A DNA stretch of 64,000 bases from Ifrita kowaldi (lineage: Eukaryota; Chordata; Aves; Passeriformes; Cinclosomatidae), in contig VZRS01002401.1 of NCBI GenBank assembly GCA_013398055.1, forward strand, positions 109,724 through 173,723, given 5' to 3'. A program made the position numbers and the translations under genes. Below are positions 52,327-62,600 of this stretch, in pieces. The first letter of the stretch is position 1, and every line of letters starts with the position of its first letter. Below the pieces are notes generated by a model. It made no database searches and had not been told where the DNA came from. It worked only from the letters and a program-made list of their open reading frames with translations.

Positions 52327-52488
52327 CAGAGCAGCCCCCGGCGCTGTCTGTCTGTCCCATGGCTCGGGGCCCTGCCAGTTGGCACGCCCGGGCCAGGAAG
52401 CTGTCAGTTCCAATCAGGGCCCGGCCCTGCAGCCCTATTAAAGAAGTCTTGCTGGTTTAGGGGCGGCCACTGTTTCCAAAGCATGGGA

Positions 52489-52525
52489 AAAAAAAAAAAA
52501 AAGAAAAAAAAAAAAAGAAAAAAAA
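52489..52525 (+). repeat. Interrupted poly(A) tract of about 37 nt
   Basis: The pattern is A14, G, A13, G, A8. An ATTAAA hexamer lies 47 nt upstream (52437-52442), downstream of a GC-rich segment, which is compatible with an old retrosequence tail. However, I find no target-site duplication and recognise no parent gene. Confidence 0.7.
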
Positions 52526-53630
52526 GGGCTCTGCTTTCCTTAGATTTGAGCTGGCAACTTTCACTGACTGGAGTTTTCAAGGAGCTATGAATGAGCCTAA
52601 CAAAGGAGTTCTGTGGCCAGTTTCTGGCTGAAATCCATGTCAACAGTTTTTAAGGTCACAGGTCACACTAACTAACATTTATTCCCAGCAGACCCTGCTC
52701 TAAACACAAGCTGTAAGTAGTACAAATTTGGAATTTTTCTGTAATCCCTTGAGATATTCCTGATCCTTCCACATGTTTCTGCTCAATTAAAAACAATTCT
52801 CACTTTGCACCACAAGAGAGGCCCCTGCTCAGAAATCTTATTCTGTCCTAAGAATAAATGGACAAAGACTGCAATCAAAGGGAAAGAAAGGGGGGAGGAG
52901 AGGAACTCACAACAAATCACACCAAAAACCTCAAATAACTCCATACAGAATCACATTCAGTTAGTTACATTTTCTGCCATCTGTCACAAACTATTATGGA
53001 TTCATTTCTTTTTATCTTAGAAAAAGAGTGGTGCAGAGCTCAGCTATTTTGGCCAAGAGGGATTTCCACACAAATGTTTCTGCATTTCACTACAAAAGAA
53101 TGATTTCAGTTTGGGTACAAAACCTGAATATCCACCAAGAACATCAAATTCAGTAAAACTGAAATCGGAGTTACACATGGGACCTTTGCAAACCAGTAAC
53201 TTTGCCCAGGAGGTTTGTGAACCAAAACAAAACTACAGAAACTTGGGTTTGCTTTTGTTTTCTTTTAAAATAAAAGACCAGAGCTCTTCACTAAATCCAG
53301 AACTATCTACACTGTTCTCCCTCAAAAGCCCATGTGAAATCTGATGCAAAATTAGAGTGAAACAATAAAAATTCAGCCTCTTAATGTATATCCATTAGGA
53401 TTTATCCCATTGTAGCTGAAATCTTGAAATCCTTAAATAAAGTCTTAGAAAGAAAAGATATTTGGGTGTGAAATTCCCAAATTAGAACGCAGAATTTGAT
53501 GACTGGACATCAGCTCTTACTCTGCTGTAAAGAAAGCACATTTTAAGTTTTAATACCATATTGCATTGCAAAAGGTAGTCTGGAATTCCAGTTTCCCTGG
53601 GAGATGTGGGTGTGTGCCACAAGAACCTGC

Positions 53631-53860
53631 GGGTCTGTCCCTCACCTGGGCTCACCCCCAATCCCAGCGGGGTCTGTCTGTCCTTCACCTGGCCTCAATC
53701 CCAGCGGGGTCCGTCCCTCACCTGGGCTCACCCCCAATCCCAGCGGGGTCTGTCTGTCCCTCACCTGGGCTCACCCCCCAATCCCCGTGGGGTCTGTCTG
53801 TCCTTCACCTGGCCTCAATCCCAGCGGGGTCCATCCCTCACCTGGGCTCAGCCCCAGCGG
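53631..53860 (+). repeat. Minisatellite block 1, six units of 33-44 bp
   Basis: Units share the form GGGTCTGTCTGTCCCTCACC followed by TGGGCTCACCCCCAATCCCA and GCG. Successive GGGG positions (53669, 53706, 53745, 53789, 53826, 53859) give spacings of 37, 39, 44, 37 and 33. A long-type and a short-type unit (TTCACCTGGCCTCAATCCCA) recur, suggesting a higher-order repeat in part. Confidence 0.93.
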
Positions 53861-54012
53861 GGTCTGTCCGTCCCTCACGGTCTGTCCGTCCCTCACGGTC
53901 TGTCTGTCCCTCATGGTCTGTGTGCCCCTCACGGTCTGTGTGTCCCTCACGGTCTGTGTGTCCGTCCCTCACGGTCTGTGTGTCCGTCCCTCACGGTCTG
54001 TCCGTCCCTCAC
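53861..54012 (+). repeat. Minisatellite block 2, eight units of 18 or 22 bp
   Basis: Units are GGTCTGTCCGTCCCTCAC (18 bp) with variants, plus two 22-bp units carrying an extra TGTG/TCCG step. They start at 53861, 53879, 53897, 53915, 53933, 53951, 53973 and 53995. The 18-bp unit equals the first half of the block 1 unit. Because 18 is divisible by three and no unit contains a stop, long forward frames cross it, including one of 243 codons at 53566-54297 with a repeating SVPHG-like pattern. I do not regard that frame as a gene. Confidence 0.95.
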
Positions 54013-54034
54013 CTGGGCCGTACCTGCGCCCCCG

Positions 54035-54049
54035 CGCGCCCTCTGCTGG
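54035..54049 (-). promoter_or_regulatory. CTCF-like motif in CpG-rich flank
   Basis: The minus strand reads CCAGCAGAGGGCGCG, matching all 12 positions of the core CCASYAGRKGGC and two of the three following positions. It sits immediately right of the minisatellite in a CpG-rich stretch (about 54018-54115). Of the CTCF-like sites listed here this has the best core. Confidence 0.5.
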
Positions 54050-56673
54050 CGCCGCCGCCGCAGCGCAGCCGCTCGGGGTCACCGCAGCCGGGCCGGCCCC
54101 GCAGCTTCACCGCGAGCCACAAAATCGGGGCAGGCAAGAGGAAGCCGAAGAAGAGAGGCAGGGTCGGCACTGAACAGAGTAGCTCTACATTAAAGACATC
54201 CACAGAACACCCGGAAAAGCAGGTTTCAAAGTTATCAGAGAGTTCATCAATCTGTGTGAGCTACTGCAGCAGGAAAAACACTACGGTAACTATCTGAAAA
54301 GCAGATTTCTAAGCAGTATTGGTTAAAACAGTCAAAGCAGTTCCCTGCCAAATGGAATTGCCTCTCTGCTGGCCATAGAGTAAGCCCACTGCTACTGAAC
54401 TCCAAGAGGTGCCTTGCTGTGCTCTGTATCCACAGGGAAAAGCCTCTGGGTCACTTTAAAGCTCAAGTCCAGACCCTGACTTCTGGCCCTCGAGTACTGG
54501 GTCAGCTTCCAACATTGCTTCCAGAATGCTACAGAAATTTTTTAAACCACTCTCTGACAGAAAAGAATTTCCTTTTTCTGCTGCTCTTCTTCAATAACTA
54601 ATCTAAACATGTGATGATTTTGCACCTCCAGACCATTTTACCATGGCCAGACATATAAAATCCCTGATAAGCATGTGAATATCATCTCTAGTAATAAACA
54701 CTTAGTTCTTACACTGCTGCTGAGCATAGCAAGGAATATTTGAAGCTTGCTGCCATCCAATCTGTAATTTAAAAACAATTAAACAAACATTCTTTTCATC
54801 TCCATTTGGTTTTACTTATCGTTCTCACATTCTTCAGCATGTTTTTCCCCACTCATTTACCATGCACCATCCTTTAGTACATAAAGGACACTGAGAAGAT
54901 TCACATCAATAATGGGAGCTGCAGTCCTGGGAACAGAGGAAGTGATTTCATGTATTGCTGATTTACACTCTTTATTATCCTCTAAAACTTGCATAAACTT
55001 GCATTAATGATGAACTTTCTTTTTCTCATCAGTGCACAGGAGAAAGAAGCAACAGGAAGGAAGTGAAGAGTCCCAATTCATCCACTGTGGTTGGTTTTTT
55101 TTGGTTATGAGTTGAAGCAGAAGGCATTTAACTACAACAGAACTCCTCCATTTCTTCTTGGCACTCACTCAACATAAGGGAGCTGACAGCAAAGAACTCT
55201 TATCCAGGAGGGATCATGAAGGGACCCAGACTATTCCTCATTCAGATTTTCTTTTTAAAACTGTGTTTCTCCTTTAATTTGACATTAATCAGGCAAAGTT
55301 ACCTTCTGTAAGCAGATACTGCCCACATGAGACTCAGGGAATCAGCACCCGACTGTACAGGGGAGCAGCTCTGTGGGAAGAGCTGGGAAACACCTTCCTG
55401 CCTGCAGGATACAGTCCATGCTGCTGGACTGCCAGAGCTAATAATAGCTGAAGTGTCTGCCACAGAAAAGAGAGAATGAAAGAAGATACTGAGCAAACAC
55501 CTGTCACTCTGCCTCCCACTCAATTAATTAGGAATTTGGGTAGATTTCACAACAATTTATTATTATCCAAATATTAAGCTCCCATTCCATGGCACTGCTG
55601 TTTGCAGCCCCCTGCAAGGAGAGGTGACCTTGTACTTTGCAATGTCCCCCCTGGAATGCTTCAGAGGGGGCACATTCAGTCAGACACACCCAGGGTCCCA
55701 CTCTGAGGTGCCCCCACACAGGACAAAGGCAAGTTCCCCTGTCCTCACCCTGGTTGTGTCCTGTGCAGAGCCAGCCAGGGATGGCCCTGACAGACGTCTC
55801 CAGCTGCTCACGGAGCAGTGTCCTCATTTGTGAGGCTTCAGCCCCAACTGTGCTGTCACCTCCCTGGCTGTCCCCAGTTACCTCTGGGCTGGCTTTACCT
55901 GGGCCACTGCTCCTAAACTTCCAATTCCTCGTGAACACGCAAAAAGCAGAAAGTAGAAGACAGGCAATTCTTAAATTTGTTTAAAACAAGACAGACCAGA
56001 TGCCACATGAAAATCTTCAATCCATGGAAGTTCTTAATGGAACTGAAATATTGGTAGACATCAAAACTGATTTTACTGGCATCATTTCTTGCAGCAAATA
56101 TAAAAAATATTTCTGGACTGTATTCCAACATGGCTGTGGGAGGTTATCAAAAACTACTCTGATAGAGCCTCTTGGCCCATTTTCTGTGAAATGCATAGTT
56201 CCAGCTTCCACTGACAGCCTTTATTATGCCGAACTTCACAAAACCCTCAACAGGACAGAGGAAAGCTCACACATACAAACTCTGGGGCTGTGGAGAGCAT
56301 CAGTGACATTTCTCAGTTACCAACAGATGCTTTGTTAATAAAACTTGCATATACAAATGTCCACAAAATGTCTTAACAAGATCAGTTGTGACAGCTAAAG
56401 ATAACAGCTGCCATCATGCTATGTCATATCAAGTTACTGCAAAGAGACTTTTTTTTCCACGTTGTTAACTCCAGAACATTGACTACAAACAAATACAGTT
56501 ATCTACAGAGGAACTCCAAGTGCAAGGGATTTTGCACCACTTGTGCAGAAGAGCAGTGACTTTGAGGACCAGATAGGGAAATAATTCTGAACAGCTGGAA
56601 ATGGTAATTGCAGTGTAGCTGCAAAGTCAAACACTGCTCCTGCAGTCAGCCAGAAGCCAAACCACAGACCTAC

Positions 56674-56793
56674 CTTAAGATACAGAAGCAGCTCTTGGCC
56701 CCTGAAGATAAGCGACAGAATCCAAACCTCTGCTTGCTGTCAATGTCTGTGAGCACAAACGTGAAGTTCTGCCCAACTTGGTTAATGGCATGG
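56674..56793 (-). CDS. DENND1A: DENND1A exon B (uDENN core, about residues 61-101)
   Basis: This 120-nt exon opens with the base that completes the serine codon begun in exon A. It encodes HAINQVGQNFTFVLTDIDSK followed by QRFGFCRLSSGAKSCFCIL, then ends with two bases of another serine codon. QRFGFCR and the cysteine-rich CFCIL strand are hallmark uDENN core elements. The acceptor is a good pyrimidine tract (CTCTCTGTTTCCAG) and the donor is AAG|GTAGGT. The exon is symmetric (phase 2 to 2), so it could be skipped without a frameshift, but that would remove the core of the lobe. The first residues, HAIN, differ from the mammalian LTVS I recall at this place, while the rest is nearly identical. 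Exon A lies 2820 bp upstream and exon C 19430 bp downstream. Confidence 0.95.
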
Positions 56794-59613
56794 CTGGAAA
56801 CAGAGAGCAAGAGAGAAAAATTACTGCTGAGCTAACTCTGTGTCAAGTATCACATCCAAGTCATTGAACCTATAACATTTCCTCTTTCAGCAGAGTTTTT
56901 TTGAGAAATTAACTAAAAAGTATGCACCCTCCAGAACCTTACATATGCTTGATGAGGGAGGAGTGGGGGGTTTGTGGGGGTTTTTTCCCATTTTTAAGTG
57001 TGGGAGGATACTAAAAATGAGTTTATCTTTAAAAGAAAACGGTTCTGACTATCAACTAGCAACCAACCCCATGTTCTATCATATAACCCAAAATATTTCT
57101 AATTATAGGAAATTAAGACTTATTTCAGGTCATGTTTTAGGGCTTTTTTAGGTTTTCTGAGAACTGAGAAATCTGACTTGCATTGACGTGCAGCTTTACA
57201 AGGCACTCCTACCAACTGCAACAAATAACCCTGGTAAATTCAAGGCCATTTAACTAACAGTCACAAGCCTTAAAATATTCTCTTCTATGACGCCACATGC
57301 AAAAAACAATTTCTGTGGGAGAGTACACACTCAGTGCCTAGAGGAAACAAAGGAAAAACAGACTTGCAGAAATAAAAGTTGGATCCAGATGGGAAAGATG
57401 TCACTGTCCAGCTTAGAAAGAAGAATCCTTCCGTGGATTCCAAACAGGGAAGGAAAAACATGAAGTGATAAAGATGAACAAAAATACATATTTAAAGCAC
57501 TCCAGTAGTCTGAGAATTAGCCAGTGTAAATACTATCATCCTCCTGAAATCTAAATGTCAGCAGAGCAACCACTTGCATAAACCACACTGAGCTGCTGGG
57601 GATACCCAAAAATCCCTCACTGGTGGTGTGTTTTATCTGTAAAGCTTGGATGTAATGTTACTATGGTGATTTTAGCATGGTGTTTTAAAAGGGGATTATA
57701 TGCTTAATTTTAACAAGGTTGAGAGCAGAGCGTGTGTGAGAAATAGCATTCAAGCTGACAATTAAAATTATGGAACAGGGGAAAAAAACATGTTTCATTA
57801 GCAGCAGGGAGAAGCTTGTTTATTAAACAACTCAGACAAGCTGGTGAGTTCCTCCAGAGCAAACCTAGAGAGTCCTGCATTTATGTGACCTGGAGAAACC
57901 AAACCTCACTGACAGGTCTTGCTCAAGTTTTGGTGTCAGTTCTTCACAGGAAGGATAACTTCCCAACACAGAAAGTGTTCTTCCTAAGATTCTAGTACCA
58001 ACCCTTCAGATTCACAGCTCTGTTTTCAAATGGTCAGAAGGTCTATTTAGAGCCTCATAGGATGGAAGCAGCATAAATCTCATCTCTAATGGGGCAGACA
58101 GAAGTTAGGGCTGCAGGAAAAGGGGAGAGAGGAAGAGTGATTGCCATAAAATCCCCCCAGCACCTACACCTGACTACCACAGTTCTGGCAGGGAGTTGGA
58201 CAGAGGAGCAGCTCTGCACTCCTGCAGCTGGAGAAGAGCCTCTGCCTCATTCCACCACAGCAGCAGCAGGAAACTCCTGGTCCATTGCCTGAAGGAATGG
58301 CAAACCAGTCCTTGGGGTTTTGATCACTGGCCACAATACATACGAACAGAATCAATGTGAAAAGAATGGAGTGACTGCCACTGAGAGCCAGAACCTTCAC
58401 ACCACCACCACGTGTTTTTACATCCCGAAGAGAAGGAGCACAAGCATCTCCTTCAGCTGCCACAGCCTTAACTCGGGGTGTGCTCTGCCTCCTGCAGCAT
58501 GGGAAGTCCATTCTCCACGTGAAATGATAAAGTATGTTCTGGGTGACAATGTCTCCTTTATGTTCAAACTGGTTGGCTTGCAGTCTTTCAGTGACAGTCT
58601 GTGATATTCAGACAAACAAGTGGATCCAGAAATGGGAATCACTTTTCATTATGTTCTCATTTGCACCCCATATGGGTTTTCAGTGTTCTATCTTTCAAAA
58701 TGTTATATTGCTGAGGAAAACCAAAAACAACAAAACAAACAAAACCCCTAGGTACAATAAATCTACACACACAAAGCGTAAGTATTTCTAGTAGACACAA
58801 ATACATTAGAAAAATGTATGAGTATTTGCCTGCTTCCACCCCTTAGGAAACGAAAATGATGAGCAGCAAAAAAGTGATTCCAAATTCTAAAATGAGAAGA
58901 AGACTTGCAGCAGTTTAATCACAGTAAAGGCTGATTCCCTCAACCCAAACCATCCAGTGTCTCAGCTGATGAAGCCATTCTGACCAATTAAGTGATGAAA
59001 GAAGCACTGATGCATCCTTTCAAAATTTCAATTCTTGTTCTTTTCATGAAACCATCAAAAATAACTCACAGTAAAAGCAAAACTAAAAAAGTTCCAGAGT
59101 TTCCTAAATTACAGGAATTAAATATTCTCAGATCGTCTCACATTCACTTTGTGATTTCCCCTCCAAAATTAGAAGTCACCTTAAGTAGCTGTCAAGTAAA
59201 GCACCAGCATCCCAGCAACATCAAGAGGCTTTTAAATGTAAAGCATTTAATTAATTGTTCCACCCAAAATTTGGCAATTAAGAAATAAAATGCATAAGCA
59301 GACAAAGCTTTGATATTAACAGGTACATTTGACAATTCCTACCCAAGCATTTTCCACCCAAGCATTGTGCAGAAGTAAAACAAAACGCCCTCACAGTGCT
59401 GCCACTGAGCAACTCCAACTTTTAAAACTTCTTTTTGTTTCATGGTGCCCATAAAAACCCCAGGAAAAAGTGATTCTAAGACTATAATTTGCACTCAGGT
59501 GCTTTAAGTCTCAGTTGCACAGACAGAACACTATGAATGGTACGGCTTTTATTTTCTACAGCGGTTTTATTGACAAGCTTATTTTCTTGTAAAGTTTGAA
59601 AAGCTAACAATAC
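56794..59613 (-). other. DENND1A: Intron A-B
   Basis: This 2820-bp intron includes a G-rich stretch at 56954-56980, a CAA/CAAA-rich section near 58722-58748 and a CAG/CAC-rich patch near 58180-58280. No exon or element was recognised. Confidence 0.85.
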
Positions 59614-59663
59614 CTGTCCACATAGAAGGGGAAACAAAACTTGGTCAGAGTCTGTAGAACTTC
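59614..59663 (-). CDS. DENND1A: DENND1A exon A (uDENN lobe, about residues 45-60)
   Basis: This 50-nt internal exon reads EVLQTLTKFCFPFYVD plus two bases (AG) of a split serine codon. It belongs to the N-terminal uDENN (longin-like) lobe of the RAB35 exchange domain. The FCFP motif is typical of DENN proteins. The acceptor is ...CTACAG, with a purine-interrupted pyrimidine tract of CTCTCTCTACAG type. The donor is CAG|GTATTG, a moderate match to consensus. It begins at a codon boundary (phase 0) and ends in phase 2, so skipping it alone would shift the frame. It is the most 5' exon I can find; the preceding exon, expected to end near PEDYSDQ, was searched for between 59664 and 64000 and not seen. 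Confidence 0.93.
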
Positions 59664-62600
59664 CTGTAGAGAGAGAAAAAAAAGAGATAATTTATACATC
59701 TATGGGGACCAATAAATCTAATATTAACCACATCACACAATTTCACAACTCTGCCCTGAAGAAATAAGAGACAGATGAAGAAATATGGGCTTTATCAATT
59801 ACATGGAAGGAGTACCAGGCAGTCAATCATGTGAAATAATAAACATGATCAAACTTCATTAAAAATGAAAAATTAATCAAGATTCACACATGGGCAGGCA
59901 GCAGGAGCCATCCAGCAATTCTCCAAAGAGGAGGAGGAGGTTGGGTTGTTGAGTGTTAACACCTCTCTGGGGACAATCTCTACCCTGACCATATGGATCG
60001 GAGTGAATAACACCAAACCACATGGGCCTGGCCTGGCAGGACCACTTCTGCTGGCACAGCTTTTGACTGTTACCTAGGAACAGAGGTCTGGGGGATTAGA
60101 GAATACTTCCTAACATCAGCAAGATAAATAACAAAAGATGAAGCCAATAGGTCTCATAGCAGGAATGTTTAATGTTGCCTACTGCTATTAGAAAGGAAAC
60201 CTGAGTGTTAAAAGACTGATTAAAATAATGTGTATTAAAATTAATACAGATTGTTTAACCTACAAATCATTTTCTAAAAGTTGCAAAACAGCACCACAAA
60301 CACAAAAGTGCTTAAGTGTGAGAGCAAAGAAAAGGATGAATATGAAAAGTGAAAACATGATCAGCAGATAAATTAATCATTTTCAACTTCACAACATTAA
60401 ACAAATACAGTCACTAAAGAGGCAAAACCAGATACGTTAGTCCTAAAACAGTTGTGTTCATAGACAAAAGCAAACCATTAGATCTTCAAAATTTGAATTC
60501 TGTAACCCACAACCCACCATAAAGGTCTCTCAGTTTGCAGATCTTTCCTACAGCCAATTCACTGCTCATTCTCCTTCACACTTCAGTATTTCAGGTCCTG
60601 AAGTGTAAATTCTATTTCTGCTTTCAGAACCCGGAACAAACAACAAACCCTCTGATAAATTCAACACTTTTCTGACCAATAGCAATAAATTATCATCAAT
60701 AACTAAATAGATGCTTCTCGCTTCATTTATTTCTAAGCCAAATGCCATCGTTCCCAAATAAACTCCATCAATCTAATAACCTCTCCAGTGAAGCACAAAA
60801 CATATTGACTCCCTTGCAGGAACATGTTCCTCCTGCATAATTCAAACAAGCACAGCCCATCCTGAGCCGTGGTTTCAGGCTCAACTGCTCACACTCTTCT
60901 TTGGAGGTTTCTTGACAACTAGAATGTGGCAAGTTCTGAGGATTTCAGGCAAAAACAGATATGGAAACTTTGACTTCTTGACAGTTTATTGATAGATTAT
61001 TTAACAACCTCCTGTTTTTAAAGAACAAGAAAGGATCTATTGAAGAATGCCATGTAGAGCAAAGACGTCTCCTCCTTTGAACTGCAGCAGGAAACTTGGA
61101 AAGGAGCTACGTAGATTGCAGAGTCACCTGCAGAAATCTCTATTTTGATACAAAATAATGCCTTGATAGTAAAGGTCTCATTAATATGATCTGGTTCCCC
61201 CTGGTGCAGAATCTCACTGATTTTCACAAGCTGAACAACTCCAATTGCTCAGGCACAAAAACTGCATCTGGACAAATTTTAACTATTACACAGTTGTCCT
61301 TTGCCACAACTGAAATCTTACAGTGCAAAATGTCAAAAAACAAACAAACAAACAAACAAACCTACAAAATAATTCTAAAATTAAGAAATTATAATTGCAG
61401 GAGAGCAAAGCACCTGTATCTTTACTGGCCTTATCAATATACATTATCCTCAAAATAACGACTGTTTATCTATTTTTTCAGAAACAAAACCATATAGATA
61501 CATAAAATTCTGATATAAAACAGTTTTAGAAGATAAAGCCACCAGTCACCTCAGAAAGGCAGACTATATTCTCTCCACTATTTTGATGACTTGAATAATT
61601 CCTGTAACTGCAAGAAAAACTATTCACATAATAAAACATTCAGCATCTCATCAGCATTGTGTCACTGGAAAAGTGCATTACTCAGAACTTACTCTGCACT
61701 TGTTCCTTAATATTTACATCTTCCTAAACACACAGCAAATGAAATGTTCACTTAAACAGACCATATATTGGCTCTGTACTGCTCTACATTGCATTCTCTT
61801 TCAAAGACAGATTTGACAGTGATATTATTATCTGGCTTTTGCAATGTCATTGGACATAATTTGCCATTCATTACACAGCAATTCTTATCTGGCTCGATCC
61901 ACAACCAAAAAAATTGAGACTAGCACAGGTTAACTGCAGACTTATTTTTCAAAGCTAACTATTAAAAGAACATAAATATCATACATAGAATTAGTTTTTA
62001 ATTAGCAAAACTGCTGATCTCTTGCACGCAAGAAAAACAATTATTGGAGAACTATTCCATTTTTGCTCAAGTTGCAAGCTCGTTACTCTAAATATAATGC
62101 TGCTTTTTAAAAAAATTTTTAAATATTCCTCAGTTTGAAAGATAACCAATACCTGCATCATTCATATACAACATCCTATCCAACTTCTTCAGGTGGGTTA
62201 TTACTTCTGACCTAGAAAAATCTTCATTTCTTTATGAATTCAGATAAAAACCGTAACAAAACAAAACCTAGAATTGCCCCATGTCAACATCTTATACTCC
62301 TTTTTTTTTTTAACCAACATGAAGCACAGAGGAAGTATCAATAGTCTGCTTTCTTGTTTTATTCCCTTATGCCTATTTTCTTAAAGAAAAACCTACATAA
62401 ATGCCTGTAAAGCAAAGCCCCCTAACAAGAAGACCAGGACCCCCCCAGCAATCCAGGACAGGCAGCTGATCAACGTAAATTACCCGGGAGCTGCCGCTGC
62501 GGTCTCCAGGGGATCACACACCAGTTTTCTGGATCAATCCCCAAGTTTATATTTTCACAAATCTTTTTACATGCAGTTTGATTTTTAACATTTTAATGAG

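Larger units (their letters stand above)
37244..56673 (-). other. DENND1A: Intron B-C, the longest (19.4 kb)
   Basis: It contains scattered GC-rich patches (38460-38620, 39700-40110, 47580-48110, 49580-49640), an 18-bp palindrome (44566-44583), a G8 run at 47242-47249, a G-quadruplex motif and A-rich tract (52200-52525), a compound minisatellite (53631-54012) and a CTCF-like site (54035-54049). Overlapping frames of up to 195 codons at 47578-48208 occur in three reading frames on both strands and are attributed to GC content. No exon, RNA gene or intact mobile element was recognised. Confidence 0.8.

Noticed and set aside
52225..52470. Cryptic minus-strand exon after the U-rich tract (AG at 52471-52472)
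   Set aside because: No GTAAGT- or GTGAGT-like donor follows within the GC-rich segment, and the sequence does not extend the DENND1A frame.
56950..56982. G-quadruplex at the G-rich stretch
   Set aside because: Only three clear G-runs of three or more are separated by loops; it does not meet the four-run pattern.
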